Position numbers and translations under genes: made by a program
Notes under the pieces: model-generated
What the model saw: only the letters and a program-made list of their open reading frames with translations
Database searches by the model: none
Told to the model about the DNA's origin: nothing
Assembly (NCBI RefSeq): GCF_000732615.1
Contig: NZ_JPGL01000023.1
Location: 62,001-126,000, forward strand
Origin: Burkholderia paludis
Lineage (GTDB): Bacteria > Pseudomonadota > Gammaproteobacteria > Burkholderiales > Burkholderiaceae
DNA: 64,000 nt
Direction of reading: 5' to 3'
In this document: positions 37,309 to 45,913 of the stretch, in pieces
How positions within the stretch are numbered: the stretch's first letter is position 1
Layout: every line of letters begins with the position of its first letter

Positions 37309-38496
37309 TTATTTGAACGTCTGAACACCAGACACGATCGGGTAGGCCACGGAGAACACCAGGTTCAGCACTTTCTGCAGTTCTGCCACCGGCGCATTGG
37401 AGACATAAAGGACGTCCTTGTTATCCATCATGAAGCTTTGCGCCACGAAGAACGAATCCGGATCTTTCAGATTGATGTGATAAATGACCGGGACTTTGCC
37501 GTTTGCCGTCGTTCGCACGGGCTGGTTGGGCCACTTGAGCGCCTGCTGGTCTTCCAGCCGGAAAATGAAGACGCCCTTCGCATCCGAACGCGAGTCCTGC
37601 AAGCCGCCTGCCCGCGCCAATGCCTGCGCCAGCGTAATGCCCTGCGCCTCGAAATTGATTTCCTCGTTCTTGCCCGTCGCACCGAACGCAGTAAAGCTGT
37701 AGGGCTGAAACAATGCAGTGACGACGTCACCCGCCTTCAGCGGTACGTTCTGGCGCGGATCGCGGATCACCGTGTCCAACGGTTCAAGCGCAACAGTCTC
37801 GCCACGCGTCACCTGGATCATGGTCTTGTTGATCGGCTGCTTCACGCCGCCGGCCGCCGCAAGCGCGTCGAGCACGCGCTCGCCGCGCGCGCTCAATTGC
37901 ATGCGCGTACTGCTCGATACGTCTCCCACGACGGTGACGTACGAGGTCTCGTTACGCGCCAGTTGCACCAGGACCTGCGGATCGTGCGCGATATTCTTGA
38001 GACGCGCTGCGATATACGCTTGCAATTGGCTTGGCGTACGGCCCGTTGCCTTGATCGCACCGGCGAAAGGCACACTGATGTTGCCGTTGCCGTCAATCAC
38101 CTGCGTCGGCAGCTTGGTCAGCCGCGCACCGGTCGGCACCCCGCTGGGCGTCGGGGAGTCACTTACGCCACCGCCGAACAGCGTCGCCGGCGGCGCTTCC
38201 CAGATCGACACCTCAACCACGTCGCCCACGCCCAGTTGTTGCTGAAACGCCGAATTGTCGCCCAGCGCCGAGGCAAAATCCGCACTCTTGCGTCCGGCGT
38301 AGAGCTGCCGCGCAACCTGGTCCGTCACGTCGACGACCTGAATCCCTTGCGAGCTAACCTGATCGGTGCCGCCACCACCACTGGCATTAATCTCGGAACG
38401 ACTCGGTCCGGACGTGGGAATGGCCCCGCACGCAGCCAACCCAATGGCGCCGCCGATGGCAGCAGCCAACCAAACACTGCGATTTAAACTCTGCAT
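37309..38496 (-). CDS. wcbC: Capsule outer-membrane export lipoprotein (Wza/KpsD-like), WcbC homologue
   Basis: A 395-residue outer-membrane polysaccharide export protein. The signal peptide ends in a lipobox LAAC with Cys23 as the lipidation site. The polysaccharide export domain follows (GVGDVVEVSIWEAP near 92; NGNISVPFAGAI near 135), then SLBB-type beta-grasp repeats (VVGDV.., LDALAAAGG). It should form the ring channel for capsule exit. It is the first gene of the minus-strand export unit and is divergent from wcbB. A TAAAAT hexamer on the minus strand (38528-38533) may be the -10 of its promoter. Confidence 0.94.
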   Translation of the reverse strand: MQSLNRSVWLAAAIGGAIGLAACGAIPTSGPSRSEINASGGGGTDQVSSQGIQVVDVTDQVARQLYAGRKSADFASALGDNSAFQQQLGVGDVVEVSIWEAPPATLFGGGVSDSPTPSGVPTGARLTKLPTQVIDGNGNISVPFAGAIKATGRTPSQLQAYIAARLKNIAHDPQVLVQLARNETSYVTVVGDVSSSTRMQLSARGERVLDALAAAGGVKQPINKTMIQVTRGETVALEPLDTVIRDPRQNVPLKAGDVVTALFQPYSFTAFGATGKNEEINFEAQGITLAQALARAGGLQDSRSDAKGVFIFRLEDQQALKWPNQPVRTTANGKVPVIYHINLKDPDSFFVAQSFMMDNKDVLYVSNAPVAELQKVLNLVFSVAYPIVSGVQTFK

Positions 38497-38933
38497 TTAC
38501 CAATCCAGTCATTCAAAGGCCGCCGGATTTTACCGCACAATGTAAGATGTACCGGAGAACTTACCGGCGTAACGCATCCGAAACGCCGATATACAACCTC
38601 ACCGTTCCCTCGGCCTCTTTCAATCCAGCAACCCCGGCTTACGCGCAGCCAACTCCCAGGCCCGCTAAGGCGCGGGGCCGGTTTGACGCTAACGGGAGCG
38701 GGCTCGGTGGTACATTGCGGCCGCGCGCAAGGGCGCACGGCTCGGTAAATCTGACATCAAGCTTCAATTTGTTTGGCATGCTCGACATTGAACTGATCAA
38801 TGGACGCGCACTTGCGAATTGTCCCGCCATCCGAGATGCCATAAAATTGCCCGGCGGAATTGTTGCATGAGCCGTCAGGCTTCGGCAAACGGAAACATTT
38901 TTCATTCCGCACGCACAACTACATTGCACCTGC
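38497..38933. other. Divergent promoter region of the capsule locus
   Basis: This 437-base region separates the minus-strand export genes from wcbB on the plus strand. It contains the plus-strand promoter candidate listed separately and, for the minus strand, a TAAAAT box at 38528-38533 without a convincing -35. No JUMPstart or ops element was found on either strand, and no gene is supported. Confidence 0.55.
38819..38847 (+). promoter_or_regulatory. Candidate sigma-70 promoter for wcbBA
   Basis: TTGTCC at 38819-38824 and TAAAAT at 38842-38847 are separated by exactly 17 bases and point at wcbB. Transcription would start about 80 bases before the GTG start codon. Prediction from spacing and consensus only. 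Confidence 0.5.
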
Positions 38934-40085
38934 GTGACAAAAATACTTCTAGACGTCACTCGTCTTGCCACCCGCTTTTATGACGGCCTGATCCCCACCG
39001 GAGTAGACCGGGTAGGACTGGCCTACATCCGTCGATATGGCGATCGCGCACGTGCCGTCCTGAGCGAACGCGGCTTTTCGACTGTTTTAACGGAAAATGA
39101 CTCGCAAAAGCTGTTTTCGCTGCTGCTGTCGTCGGCTCGCGACCGATGGGCGCTGCGCAAGATTGTTGCTTCCGCGTTACTGAACCGGCTGCGGCCCGCC
39201 CGATTCGATCGCGCAATTTTGTTGCATACCAGTCACAACGGGATGGAGTTCACCCGTTACTATCGGGCGATGGCGCAACGCAACGCGCGCTCGGTCTTCA
39301 TGGTCCACGACCTGATTCCGCTGACGCATGCAGAGTACTGCCGCCCCGGCGTCGACGCATCGCATCGTCTCCGTATCCATACCGCGCTGCGACACGCGAG
39401 CGGCCTGATCAGCAATTCACAGGCAACCTACGACGAATTGGCGAACGAAGCACGGAAGGCGGCGCTGCCGCTCCCGCCGGTCGTCGTCGCTCCGCTCGCA
39501 CCGGCAGTGGAACCTCATCCGCCGAGCCCGGCTCCACTCGACGCCCCCTATTTCGTGATGCTCAGCACGATCGAACCGCGCAAGAACCACTGGTTCATCC
39601 TGCACGTGTGGCGGCGGCTGGTCGAACAAATGGGGGATGCCGCGCCCAAACTCATCGTAATCGGCCGGCGCGGCTGGGAGTGCGAGAACGTCGTCGACAT
39701 GCTGGAGCGCTGCGCAACAATTCGCGACGCGGTCATCGAGGAGTCGGATTGCAGCGACGAGCGGCTGCACGCATGGCTGCAGCACGCGCGCGCGCTCATC
39801 TTCCCGTCGTTCACCGAAGGCTACGGCATGCCGCTCGTCGAGGCTTTGATGCTGGGCCTGCCGGTGCTCGCCAGCGACCTGCCTGTCTTTCACGAAATCG
39901 CGTCGGACATTCCCGACTACCTCGACCCGCTCGACGGACCCGGATGGCTCACGCGGATTCGCTCATACGCCCGGGCGGACAGCATCGAGCGCGCGAGCCA
40001 GATCGCGCGGATCGAGCGCTTTCACGCACCGACTTGGGCCGAGCATTTCGAGCGCATCGATGGCTTCCTCGAGTCGCTCCGGTAA
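38934..40085 (+). CDS. wcbB: Family 4 glycosyltransferase, WcbB homologue
   Basis: A 383-residue GT-B enzyme. The C-terminal half has the GT4 motifs: STIEPRKNH near 198 and FPSFTEGYGMPLVEAL near 297, including the conserved EX7E pair. The N-terminal domain opens ILLDVTRL and has the HDLIPL segment common in capsule GT4 enzymes. The start is a GTG at 38934 with a poor ribosome site; no better in-frame start is near. The stop abuts the ATG of wcbA (TAA then ATG), so the two are co-translated. The donor is unknown; GDP-mannose is possible given manC nearby. Confidence 0.88.
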   Translation: MTKILLDVTRLATRFYDGLIPTGVDRVGLAYIRRYGDRARAVLSERGFSTVLTENDSQKLFSLLLSSARDRWALRKIVASALLNRLRPARFDRAILLHTSHNGMEFTRYYRAMAQRNARSVFMVHDLIPLTHAEYCRPGVDASHRLRIHTALRHASGLISNSQATYDELANEARKAALPLPPVVVAPLAPAVEPHPPSPAPLDAPYFVMLSTIEPRKNHWFILHVWRRLVEQMGDAAPKLIVIGRRGWECENVVDMLERCATIRDAVIEESDCSDERLHAWLQHARALIFPSFTEGYGMPLVEALMLGLPVLASDLPVFHEIASDIPDYLDPLDGPGWLTRIRSYARADSIERASQIARIERFHAPTWAEHFERIDGFLESLR

Positions 40086-42125
40086 ATGACGCGGGTAACC
40101 ACCGAACCCCCGATGACGCCAGGAATCCGGTCATTCGACGCCAGCGCAATCGCACGCGGCAAGCACATGGTCGGCTGGCTGACGGGAAGATCGCCGTTCA
40201 TCTGGATCGATTCGCCCGCGGGCGCCGCGCTTGCGCGAGCGTTTGCGTCGATGGGGCGCACCGTCTACCCGGTCTGCCCCGGCCCCGTCTTCGCCCGGCA
40301 TGCGACACATGCGCCGCCGCTTTCGTGGTTCTGCATCCCGCCCGATCTGGCTGCGCACGGCGGGCTCGTCGCCGCACTCGAACGCACACTGCAGGCCACT
40401 GACGCCGTCGACGCGAATGCGCGATGTCGCGATCTGATTCGCCGCGTGCTGGACAGCGACGCCTTGCACGTTCGGCACCGCCTGGCCGAATTGCCCGAGG
40501 CGTGGCACGAATCCGGCCGCGGGAACCGCATTGTGCTCATCGACGAACGCGAAACCTCGCGTACCGACATCTGCACGCCGGCAAGGCACCGCCGACGGAA
40601 CTTTGCCGCGATGATGGATGCCGTGCGCATCGCACATCCCGACGCCGATCCGTGGATCCTGCGTTCCGCCGATGCAGGCGCCGGCGATTGGCTGTCGAAC
40701 CAGCACCAGTTGCCCGGGCAGGCTCGCGTGCTCGACGTCGCACATTCCCTGCGCGACGTGCTTCGACGCGCCGACGCCGTCTATGTCGTCGGCGCGTCCG
40801 AAGGGATGGCAGCGCTGCTGGCCGGCGTCCCCGTTCATGTGTTCGGCACGCCCTATTACGCGGGCTGGGGATTGACGCGGGATCGCGTTGCGATGCCGGA
40901 ACGCCGCGCCCGCCCGTCCGTCTTCTCGTTGTTCGATGCGGCGTTCCTGCAACTTGCGCATTACCTCGACCCGGCACGCGGCACCCAGGGCGCGCTAGAG
41001 AACGTGCTCGACAGCATTGAACTGCAGCACGCCGTCGCCGCACGCTTCGGCGATCTCGGTCGGGTAGCCGGCATCCGCTTCCAATGGTGGAAGCGGCCGT
41101 ACGCCACGCCCTATCTGTCCGCAGGCGGCGGAGCGCTGCGCTGGATAGCGGATCCGGGCGACGCGCACGCGGACGAACAGGCGGCGATATGGGGCGGGCG
41201 TTCTGCCGAGGGCCTGGCTGACGGCGTCGCCCGCATCCGAATCGAAGACGGCTTCATCCACTCGACGGGACTCGGTTCCGACATGTCGCCGCCGTGCAGC
41301 CAGGTCATCGACCGCCGCGGCCTGTATTTCGACGCAAGTCGCCCGAGCGACCTGACCGTCATCCTGAACCAGGCCACGTTCGACGAACCGGAGTTGCGGC
41401 GCGCGGCCGCGCTAAGGCAGACGATCGTGCAGCTCGGCCTCACGAAATACAATCTCGGCCGCCTGGCACCGACCTGGCACATTCCGCGAGACAAGCGCAT
41501 CGTGCTCGTGGCGGGCCAGGTTGCGGACGACGCGTCGATCCGCCTGGGAACCGGCACGATTGCCACGTCGGAGGCGTTGCTGCGGGAAGTGCGTACGCGG
41601 CGACCGGACGCCTTCATCGTCTACAAGCCGCATCCGGACGTGCTGTCGGGCAATCGTGCGGGACTCGTGGATGCGCAAGACCTCGCGGACATCGTGGACG
41701 CGGACGCGGATCTCATCTCGCTGATCGACGTGGCGGACGAGCTGCACACACTTTCGTCGCTCGCCGGCTTCGACGCATTGATGCGCGGGAAGGAAGTCCA
41801 CACGTATGGCCTGCCCTTCTACGCCGGCTGGGGACTGACGCACGACGCGCTGGAACAGCCGTGGCGCGAGCGCAGGCTCTCGCTCGACATGCTGACGGCG
41901 GGGGTGCTGCTGCGTTACGCGATCTACTGGGACTGGCAGCTCTCGCTGTTCACGACACCCGAGGCGATCGCCCGGCAACTCGCCCCGAATGCCGCCCGTC
42001 CGCTCGAGAAAATACGCGGAAACCGCGCCCGTCCGCTCGTCAAGGCGATACGCTGGAGTCGCAATGCGCTTCGTTATGCGGCATGGCAGGGACGGCAGTA
42101 CTTTCGCGACCGGGCGATGCGCTGA
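40086..42125 (+). CDS. wcbA: KpsC-like dual-module capsule Kdo transferase, WcbA homologue
   Basis: A 679-residue KpsC homologue. KpsC has two GT modules that extend the beta-Kdo linker of lipid-anchored capsules. The duplication is visible: GTPYYAGWGLT near residue 255 and GLPFYAGWGLT near 578 are the same motif in the two halves. Each half also has an SxxG..AL.xG segment just before it, and VYKPHPD occurs near 515 in the second module. It partners with the KpsS homologue (wcbO) at the other end of the locus. A terminator-like hairpin follows at 42218-42245. Confidence 0.9.
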   Translation: MTRVTTEPPMTPGIRSFDASAIARGKHMVGWLTGRSPFIWIDSPAGAALARAFASMGRTVYPVCPGPVFARHATHAPPLSWFCIPPDLAAHGGLVAALERTLQATDAVDANARCRDLIRRVLDSDALHVRHRLAELPEAWHESGRGNRIVLIDERETSRTDICTPARHRRRNFAAMMDAVRIAHPDADPWILRSADAGAGDWLSNQHQLPGQARVLDVAHSLRDVLRRADAVYVVGASEGMAALLAGVPVHVFGTPYYAGWGLTRDRVAMPERRARPSVFSLFDAAFLQLAHYLDPARGTQGALENVLDSIELQHAVAARFGDLGRVAGIRFQWWKRPYATPYLSAGGGALRWIADPGDAHADEQAAIWGGRSAEGLADGVARIRIEDGFIHSTGLGSDMSPPCSQVIDRRGLYFDASRPSDLTVILNQATFDEPELRRAAALRQTIVQLGLTKYNLGRLAPTWHIPRDKRIVLVAGQVADDASIRLGTGTIATSEALLREVRTRRPDAFIVYKPHPDVLSGNRAGLVDAQDLADIVDADADLISLIDVADELHTLSSLAGFDALMRGKEVHTYGLPFYAGWGLTHDALEQPWRERRLSLDMLTAGVLLRYAIYWDWQLSLFTTPEAIARQLAPNAARPLEKIRGNRARPLVKAIRWSRNALRYAAWQGRQYFRDRAMR

Positions 42126-42217
42126 AACCGATCAGCCATCGCCGAGCAACGGTGTCCGATACGTCACGCCCGAGCTGATTCAGGCGCCAGCTGCTCAGGG
42201 CCTGTCCCCTCCGCAAA

Positions 42218-42245
42218 CGGGCAGCACGCAACCGCATGCTGCCCG
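42218..42245 (+). terminator. Intrinsic-type terminator after wcbA
   Basis: CGGGCAGCA pairs with TGCTGCCCG across a 10-base loop, followed by a short T run. It ends the wcbBA unit and separates it from mscS. Confidence 0.55.
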
Positions 42246-42362
42246 CCTTTCATTACGTCAAGCAATGTAAGGCGGGTTGCCCGTTCCTCCCTGGTCAGGT
42301 TATAAAAGCGCCACCCACCCGCTGCATGCGCCGCCCTTTTTAATCCTGACTTCGGAGAACGC

Positions 42363-43175
42363 ATGATCGATCTCGCCACCGCCCAGCAATTCCTGATGAC
42401 CCGCGGCCTCGACTTCGGCCTCAACCTGCTCGCCGCGATCGTCTTGTGGTTCGTCGGCCGCTGGGCGATCCGCATCGGTACCCGCCTGCTCGGCAAGGTC
42501 GTGCGCCGCAGCGGCAAGGTCGACCCGACACTCACCGACTACCTGACCTCCGTCGTCGGCGTGCTGCTGACGGTCCTGCTGATCCTCGCGATCCTGCAGA
42601 TCTTCGGCGTGCAGACCACCTCGTTCGCCGCGCTGCTCGCCGGCCTCGGCCTCGCGATCGGCACCGCCTGGGGCGGCCTGCTCGCGCACTTCGCCGCCGG
42701 CGTGTTCATGCAGGTGCTGCGCCCGTTCAAGATCGGCGACGTGATCAACGCCGGCGGCGTCACGGGCACGGTCAAGGAGCTCGGCCTGTTCGGCACGACG
42801 ATCATCACGCCCGACAACATCGTGACGATCGTCGGCAACAACAAGATCTTTTCCGACAACATCGCGAACTACAGCGCGACGTCGTACCGCCGTGTCGACC
42901 TGACTGCGAAGATCGCGAACGGCGTCGACGCGGTCGACGCGATCAACCGCCTGAAAACGTCGATCCAGCAGATCCCGAACGTGCTGACCAGCCCGGCGCC
43001 GGACGTCGGCGTGCTGCAATTCACGCCGGAAGGCCCGCTGCTGTTCGTGCGCCCGTCCACCGCACCCGAGAACTACTGGCAGGTGTACTGCGACACCAAT
43101 CGCGTGATCCTCGACACGTTCCGCGACGCTCAATACCCGACGCCCGAAACCCCGATCTCGCATCGCAACGCGTAA
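42363..43175 (+). CDS. mscS: Small-conductance mechanosensitive channel (MscS family)
   Basis: A 270-residue MscS protein that vents solutes on hypo-osmotic shock. Three hydrophobic segments at about residues 20-37, 58-78 and 85-110 are followed by the pore-lining Gly/Ala-rich helix (GLGLAIGTAWGGLLAHFAAG) and the beta domain with RPFKIGD. Length matches E. coli MscS. It is not a capsule gene; it marks the host chromosome. Its last codons reappear in decayed form upstream of dedA, which shows the boundary was duplicated around manC. Confidence 0.94.
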   Translation: MIDLATAQQFLMTRGLDFGLNLLAAIVLWFVGRWAIRIGTRLLGKVVRRSGKVDPTLTDYLTSVVGVLLTVLLILAILQIFGVQTTSFAALLAGLGLAIGTAWGGLLAHFAAGVFMQVLRPFKIGDVINAGGVTGTVKELGLFGTTIITPDNIVTIVGNNKIFSDNIANYSATSYRRVDLTAKIANGVDAVDAINRLKTSIQQIPNVLTSPAPDVGVLQFTPEGPLLFVRPSTAPENYWQVYCDTNRVILDTFRDAQYPTPETPISHRNA

Positions 43176-43325
43176 CGACAGCACCGGACGAAAAAAGCGT
43201 GGCGACATCAACCGCCACGCTTTATCAATTTCCCGGAACAGAACCGCAAGCGCCCCGCTTAACGCCCGCCCGTCTTATGCGTACCGGTCCGACTGGCGCC
43301 CGCGCACCTGCTGCCACACCGCTTC
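43137..43325. repeat. Copy A of a duplicated mscS-dedA junction
   Basis: This stretch holds the end of mscS, a bidirectional terminator and, on the minus strand, a decayed 3' end of dedA. The minus strand reads AVWQQVRGRQSDRYA then a stop, against AVWKLVRGRQSD in the intact gene. The block aligns with 44929-45108 with small gaps and many substitutions. The remnant is too short and too diverged to be functional. Confidence 0.85.
43191..43223. terminator. Bidirectional terminator after mscS
   Basis: GCGTGGCG (43197-43204) pairs with CGCCACGC (43213-43220), with an A run before it and a T run after it, so it can work on both strands. Confidence 0.75.
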
Positions 43326-43454
43326 GTGCGCGGCCGCCTCGGTCATGTCAGGGCCGGCAACCACGGGCAAACAGATCGGCCCTCAGCGCTTTGCTAGAAT
43401 GACTCCCCCGGCAATCCAGCCACGATCCAATCGCCCTGACCCCGGCATCTCCGC

Positions 43455-44882
43455 ATGAGTCTCCACCCGATCATCCTGTGCGGCGGCAACGGCAGTCGGC
43501 TGTGGCCGATGTCCCGCAGCAACTACCCGAAGCAATATCTGAAACTGGCAGGAGAGCAAACCCTGGTCCAGCAGACCGTCCTGCGCGCCAGCGAAGTGCC
43601 GGGAGTCGCCCCTCCCATCATCGTCGCGAATCATGCGCATCGCTTCATGATCGCCGAACAACTTCAGCACACCGGCATCAAGCCACGGACCATCGTGCTG
43701 GAGCCGCTTGGCCGCAACACGGCACCGGCGATTGCCGTCGCAGCGGAAATCGCCTTGCGTGACGATCCGGACGCGTTGCTTCTTGTGCTGCCGTCGGACC
43801 ACATCGTCCAGAGTCTTTCGGCATTCGTCACGGCCGTCGAAACGGCTGCCGCGGTCGCAAAGCGCGGACATCTCGTCACATTCGGCGTCCCTCCCACCGA
43901 ACCTCATACCGGATACGGGTATATCCGCCGCGGCGAAGCGCTTGACACCGGCAGAAGCGCTCATGCCGTCGACGCGTTCTTCGAAAAGCCCGACCGCGAA
44001 CGAGCCGAGGCCTTCGTCCACGACGGCCGCTATTACTGGAACAGCGGCATGTTCCTGCTCAATGCGTCGGCCTACCTCGACGATATCGCGCAACATGCGG
44101 CCGAGATCGGCCGACACACCGCACGGGCGCTCGAGCATGCGAAGCAGGACTACGATTTTCTGCGCCTCGATACCGAGGCATTCGCCGCGTGTCCGGACAT
44201 CTCCATCGACTACGCAGTCATGGAGAAGACGAAGCGCGCAGCCGTGGTCGCCGCCGCCGAGCTCGGCTGGAGCGATGTCGGTTCGTGGAGCGCGCTCGCC
44301 GATATCGCCACGCGCGATGCGCAAGGCAATACCATTTCCGGCGACATCCATACGGACACAGTCTCGAACTCGTACATCCGCGCGGAACACCGGATGGTTG
44401 CCGCGATCGGCGTGCAGGATGTCGTCATCGTCGAAACCGCGGACGCTGTCCTGGTCGCACATCGCGACCACGTTCAGGACGTGAAGAAGGTCGTCGAAAA
44501 CCTGAATCGTTCAGGACGACTCGAATCGGTGACGCACCGTCGTGTTCCGCGACCGTGGGGTTCGTATGAGAGCATCGACGCCGGCGACCGCTTCCAGGTC
44601 AAGCGGATCATCGTCGCGCCCGGTGCACAACTGAGCCTGCAGATGCATCATCACCGCGCCGAGCACTGGATCGTCGTGAAGGGGACGGCGCTCGTCACAA
44701 ATGGAGAGTCGGAAATCATCCTGACCGAGAATCAGTCGACGTACATTCCCCTCGGCACCCCCCATCGACTGAAAAACCCCGGCAAGATTCCGCTCGAACT
44801 GATCGAAGTCCAGTCCGGCTCGTATCTCGGCGAGGACGACATCGTCCGTTTCGAAGATACCTACGGCCGCGCAGCGCCGTAA
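43455..44882 (+). CDS. manC: Mannose-1-phosphate guanylyltransferase / phosphomannose isomerase
   Basis: A 475-residue type II ManC/AlgA enzyme. The N-terminal nucleotidyltransferase has GGNGSRLWPMSR near residue 10, PSDH near 115 and an FFEKPDRE segment near 175. The C-terminal cupin (RPWGSYE, MHHHRAEHWIVV near 398) is the isomerase half. It supplies GDP-mannose. A TAGAAT box at 43395-43400 could be its -10. It stands alone on the plus strand between two copies of a repeated mscS-dedA junction, as if inserted there. Its product probably feeds the capsule; a role in another mannose-derived polysaccharide is possible. Confidence 0.95.
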   Translation: MSLHPIILCGGNGSRLWPMSRSNYPKQYLKLAGEQTLVQQTVLRASEVPGVAPPIIVANHAHRFMIAEQLQHTGIKPRTIVLEPLGRNTAPAIAVAAEIALRDDPDALLLVLPSDHIVQSLSAFVTAVETAAAVAKRGHLVTFGVPPTEPHTGYGYIRRGEALDTGRSAHAVDAFFEKPDRERAEAFVHDGRYYWNSGMFLLNASAYLDDIAQHAAEIGRHTARALEHAKQDYDFLRLDTEAFAACPDISIDYAVMEKTKRAAVVAAAELGWSDVGSWSALADIATRDAQGNTISGDIHTDTVSNSYIRAEHRMVAAIGVQDVVIVETADAVLVAHRDHVQDVKKVVENLNRSGRLESVTHRRVPRPWGSYESIDAGDRFQVKRIIVAPGAQLSLQMHHHRAEHWIVVKGTALVTNGESEIILTENQSTYIPLGTPHRLKNPGKIPLELIEVQSGSYLGEDDIVRFEDTYGRAAP

Positions 44883-44928
44883 CCGCGGCGCGTCCCGGTT
44901 CGCACGACTGCCGGCCTCGATCCGGCGC

Positions 44929-45108
44929 CCGACGACACCCGAAACCCCACTCTCGCACCGCAACGCGTAACAGCGGCGCCGGACGAAAAAAAAGCGTGGC
45001 GCCTCACAGCCGCCACGCTTTTTCATCGACCGAAACGAAGCCCGCTCAACGCCCGCCCGTCTTCTCCACCCCATCCGACTGCCGCCCGCGCACCAGCTTC
45101 CACACCGC
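44929..45108. repeat. Copy B of the duplicated mscS-dedA junction
   Basis: It begins with a remnant of the mscS 3' end (encoding ETPLSHRNA then stop, against ETPISHRNA in the real gene), continues with a copy of the terminator and runs into the intact 3' end of dedA. It pairs with copy A at 43137-43325 in direct orientation, 1.8 kb apart with manC between. Confidence 0.85.
44986..45023. terminator. Bidirectional terminator between manC and dedA
   Basis: GCGTGGCG (44994-45001) pairs with CGCCACGC (45011-45018), with eight A before and five T after. It is the partner of the terminator following mscS. Confidence 0.8.
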
Positions 45109-45729
45109 GCCGAGCGCCACCGGCACGACCGCGGCGCCGATCCCGGCCAGCACGATCACGTTCAGGTACTGGCGAATGAACGGAATATTGCCGAAGAAAT
45201 ACCCGAGCAGCACGAGCAGCAGCACCCACACCAGCGCACCAACCACGTTGAAGAACTGGAAGCGCGCGACGCTCATCGACGACGCGCCCGCGACGAACGG
45301 CGCGAACGTGCGTACGACCGGGATGAAGCGCGCGAGCACGATCGTCTTGCCGCCGTGCTTGTCGTAGAACGAGTGGGTCTTCTGCAGTGCGGCGCGATCG
45401 AGGAAGCGCTCGAGCACCGGAATATGGGTATTGAACACCTTCGGGCCGACCCAGCGGCCGATCAGGTAGTTCACGGTATTGCCGGCGATCGCCGCGACCA
45501 GCAACAGCACGATCAGCGCGCCGACGTTCATTTCCCCCGTCGCCGCGAACGCGCCGCCGATGAACAGCAGCGAATCGCCGGGCAGGAACGGGAACACGAC
45601 GAGCCCCGTCTCGCAGAACACGATCAGGAACAGCACGAGATAGACCCAGGCGCCGTACTGCCGGATGAAATCGCCGAGGAAGGCGTCGATATGCAGGACC
45701 AGGTTGACGAAATGAAGCAGCGTATCCAA
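45046..45729 (-). CDS. DedA/SNARE-associated family membrane protein
   Basis: A 227-residue DedA protein, a family of inner-membrane proteins implicated in undecaprenyl phosphate or phospholipid recycling and in membrane homeostasis. Family motifs: FCETGLVVFPFLPGDSLLF near residue 40, a GNTVNYLIGR segment near 84 and the FxRFxPxxR-type ARFIPVVRTFAPFVAG near 132. I place the start at a TTG (45729), six bases after GAGGAA; longer in-frame extensions are Arg-rich and unlikely. It converges on manC across a bidirectional terminator. Confidence 0.9.
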   Translation of the reverse strand: MDTLLHFVNLVLHIDAFLGDFIRQYGAWVYLVLFLIVFCETGLVVFPFLPGDSLLFIGGAFAATGEMNVGALIVLLLVAAIAGNTVNYLIGRWVGPKVFNTHIPVLERFLDRAALQKTHSFYDKHGGKTIVLARFIPVVRTFAPFVAGASSMSVARFQFFNVVGALVWVLLLVLLGYFFGNIPFIRQYLNVIVLAGIGAAVVPVALGAVWKLVRGRQSDGVEKTGGR

Positions 45730-45901
45730 ATGCAATTCCTCGAAGGCGATAGGGCCGGAGCGGCCGGAAGCGCGCCGGACATGGCGCAGGCGCCCGCCGG
45801 CCAAGGCGGCGCGCGCAACGCAGCCATGATACCGAAACTACCTTGGCGCTCCGTGAAAAAACGTAGCCGTTGGCGGACCGGGCACGCATTCTCCGCCTCG
45901 C

Positions 45902-45907
45902 TATAAT
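45902..45907 (+). promoter_or_regulatory. Consensus -10 box directly before mutL
   Basis: A perfect TATAAT ends 6 bases before the mutL ATG, so transcription would begin at or very near the A of the start codon. No Shine-Dalgarno sequence is present in between. The -35 is poor. Confidence 0.4.
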
Positions 45908-45913
45908 TCGGCC

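Noticed and set aside
38497..38933. Search for a JUMPstart/ops element in the capsule divergent region
   Set aside because: No GGCGGTAG-type ops core is present on either strand; only ordinary promoter-like hexamers were found.
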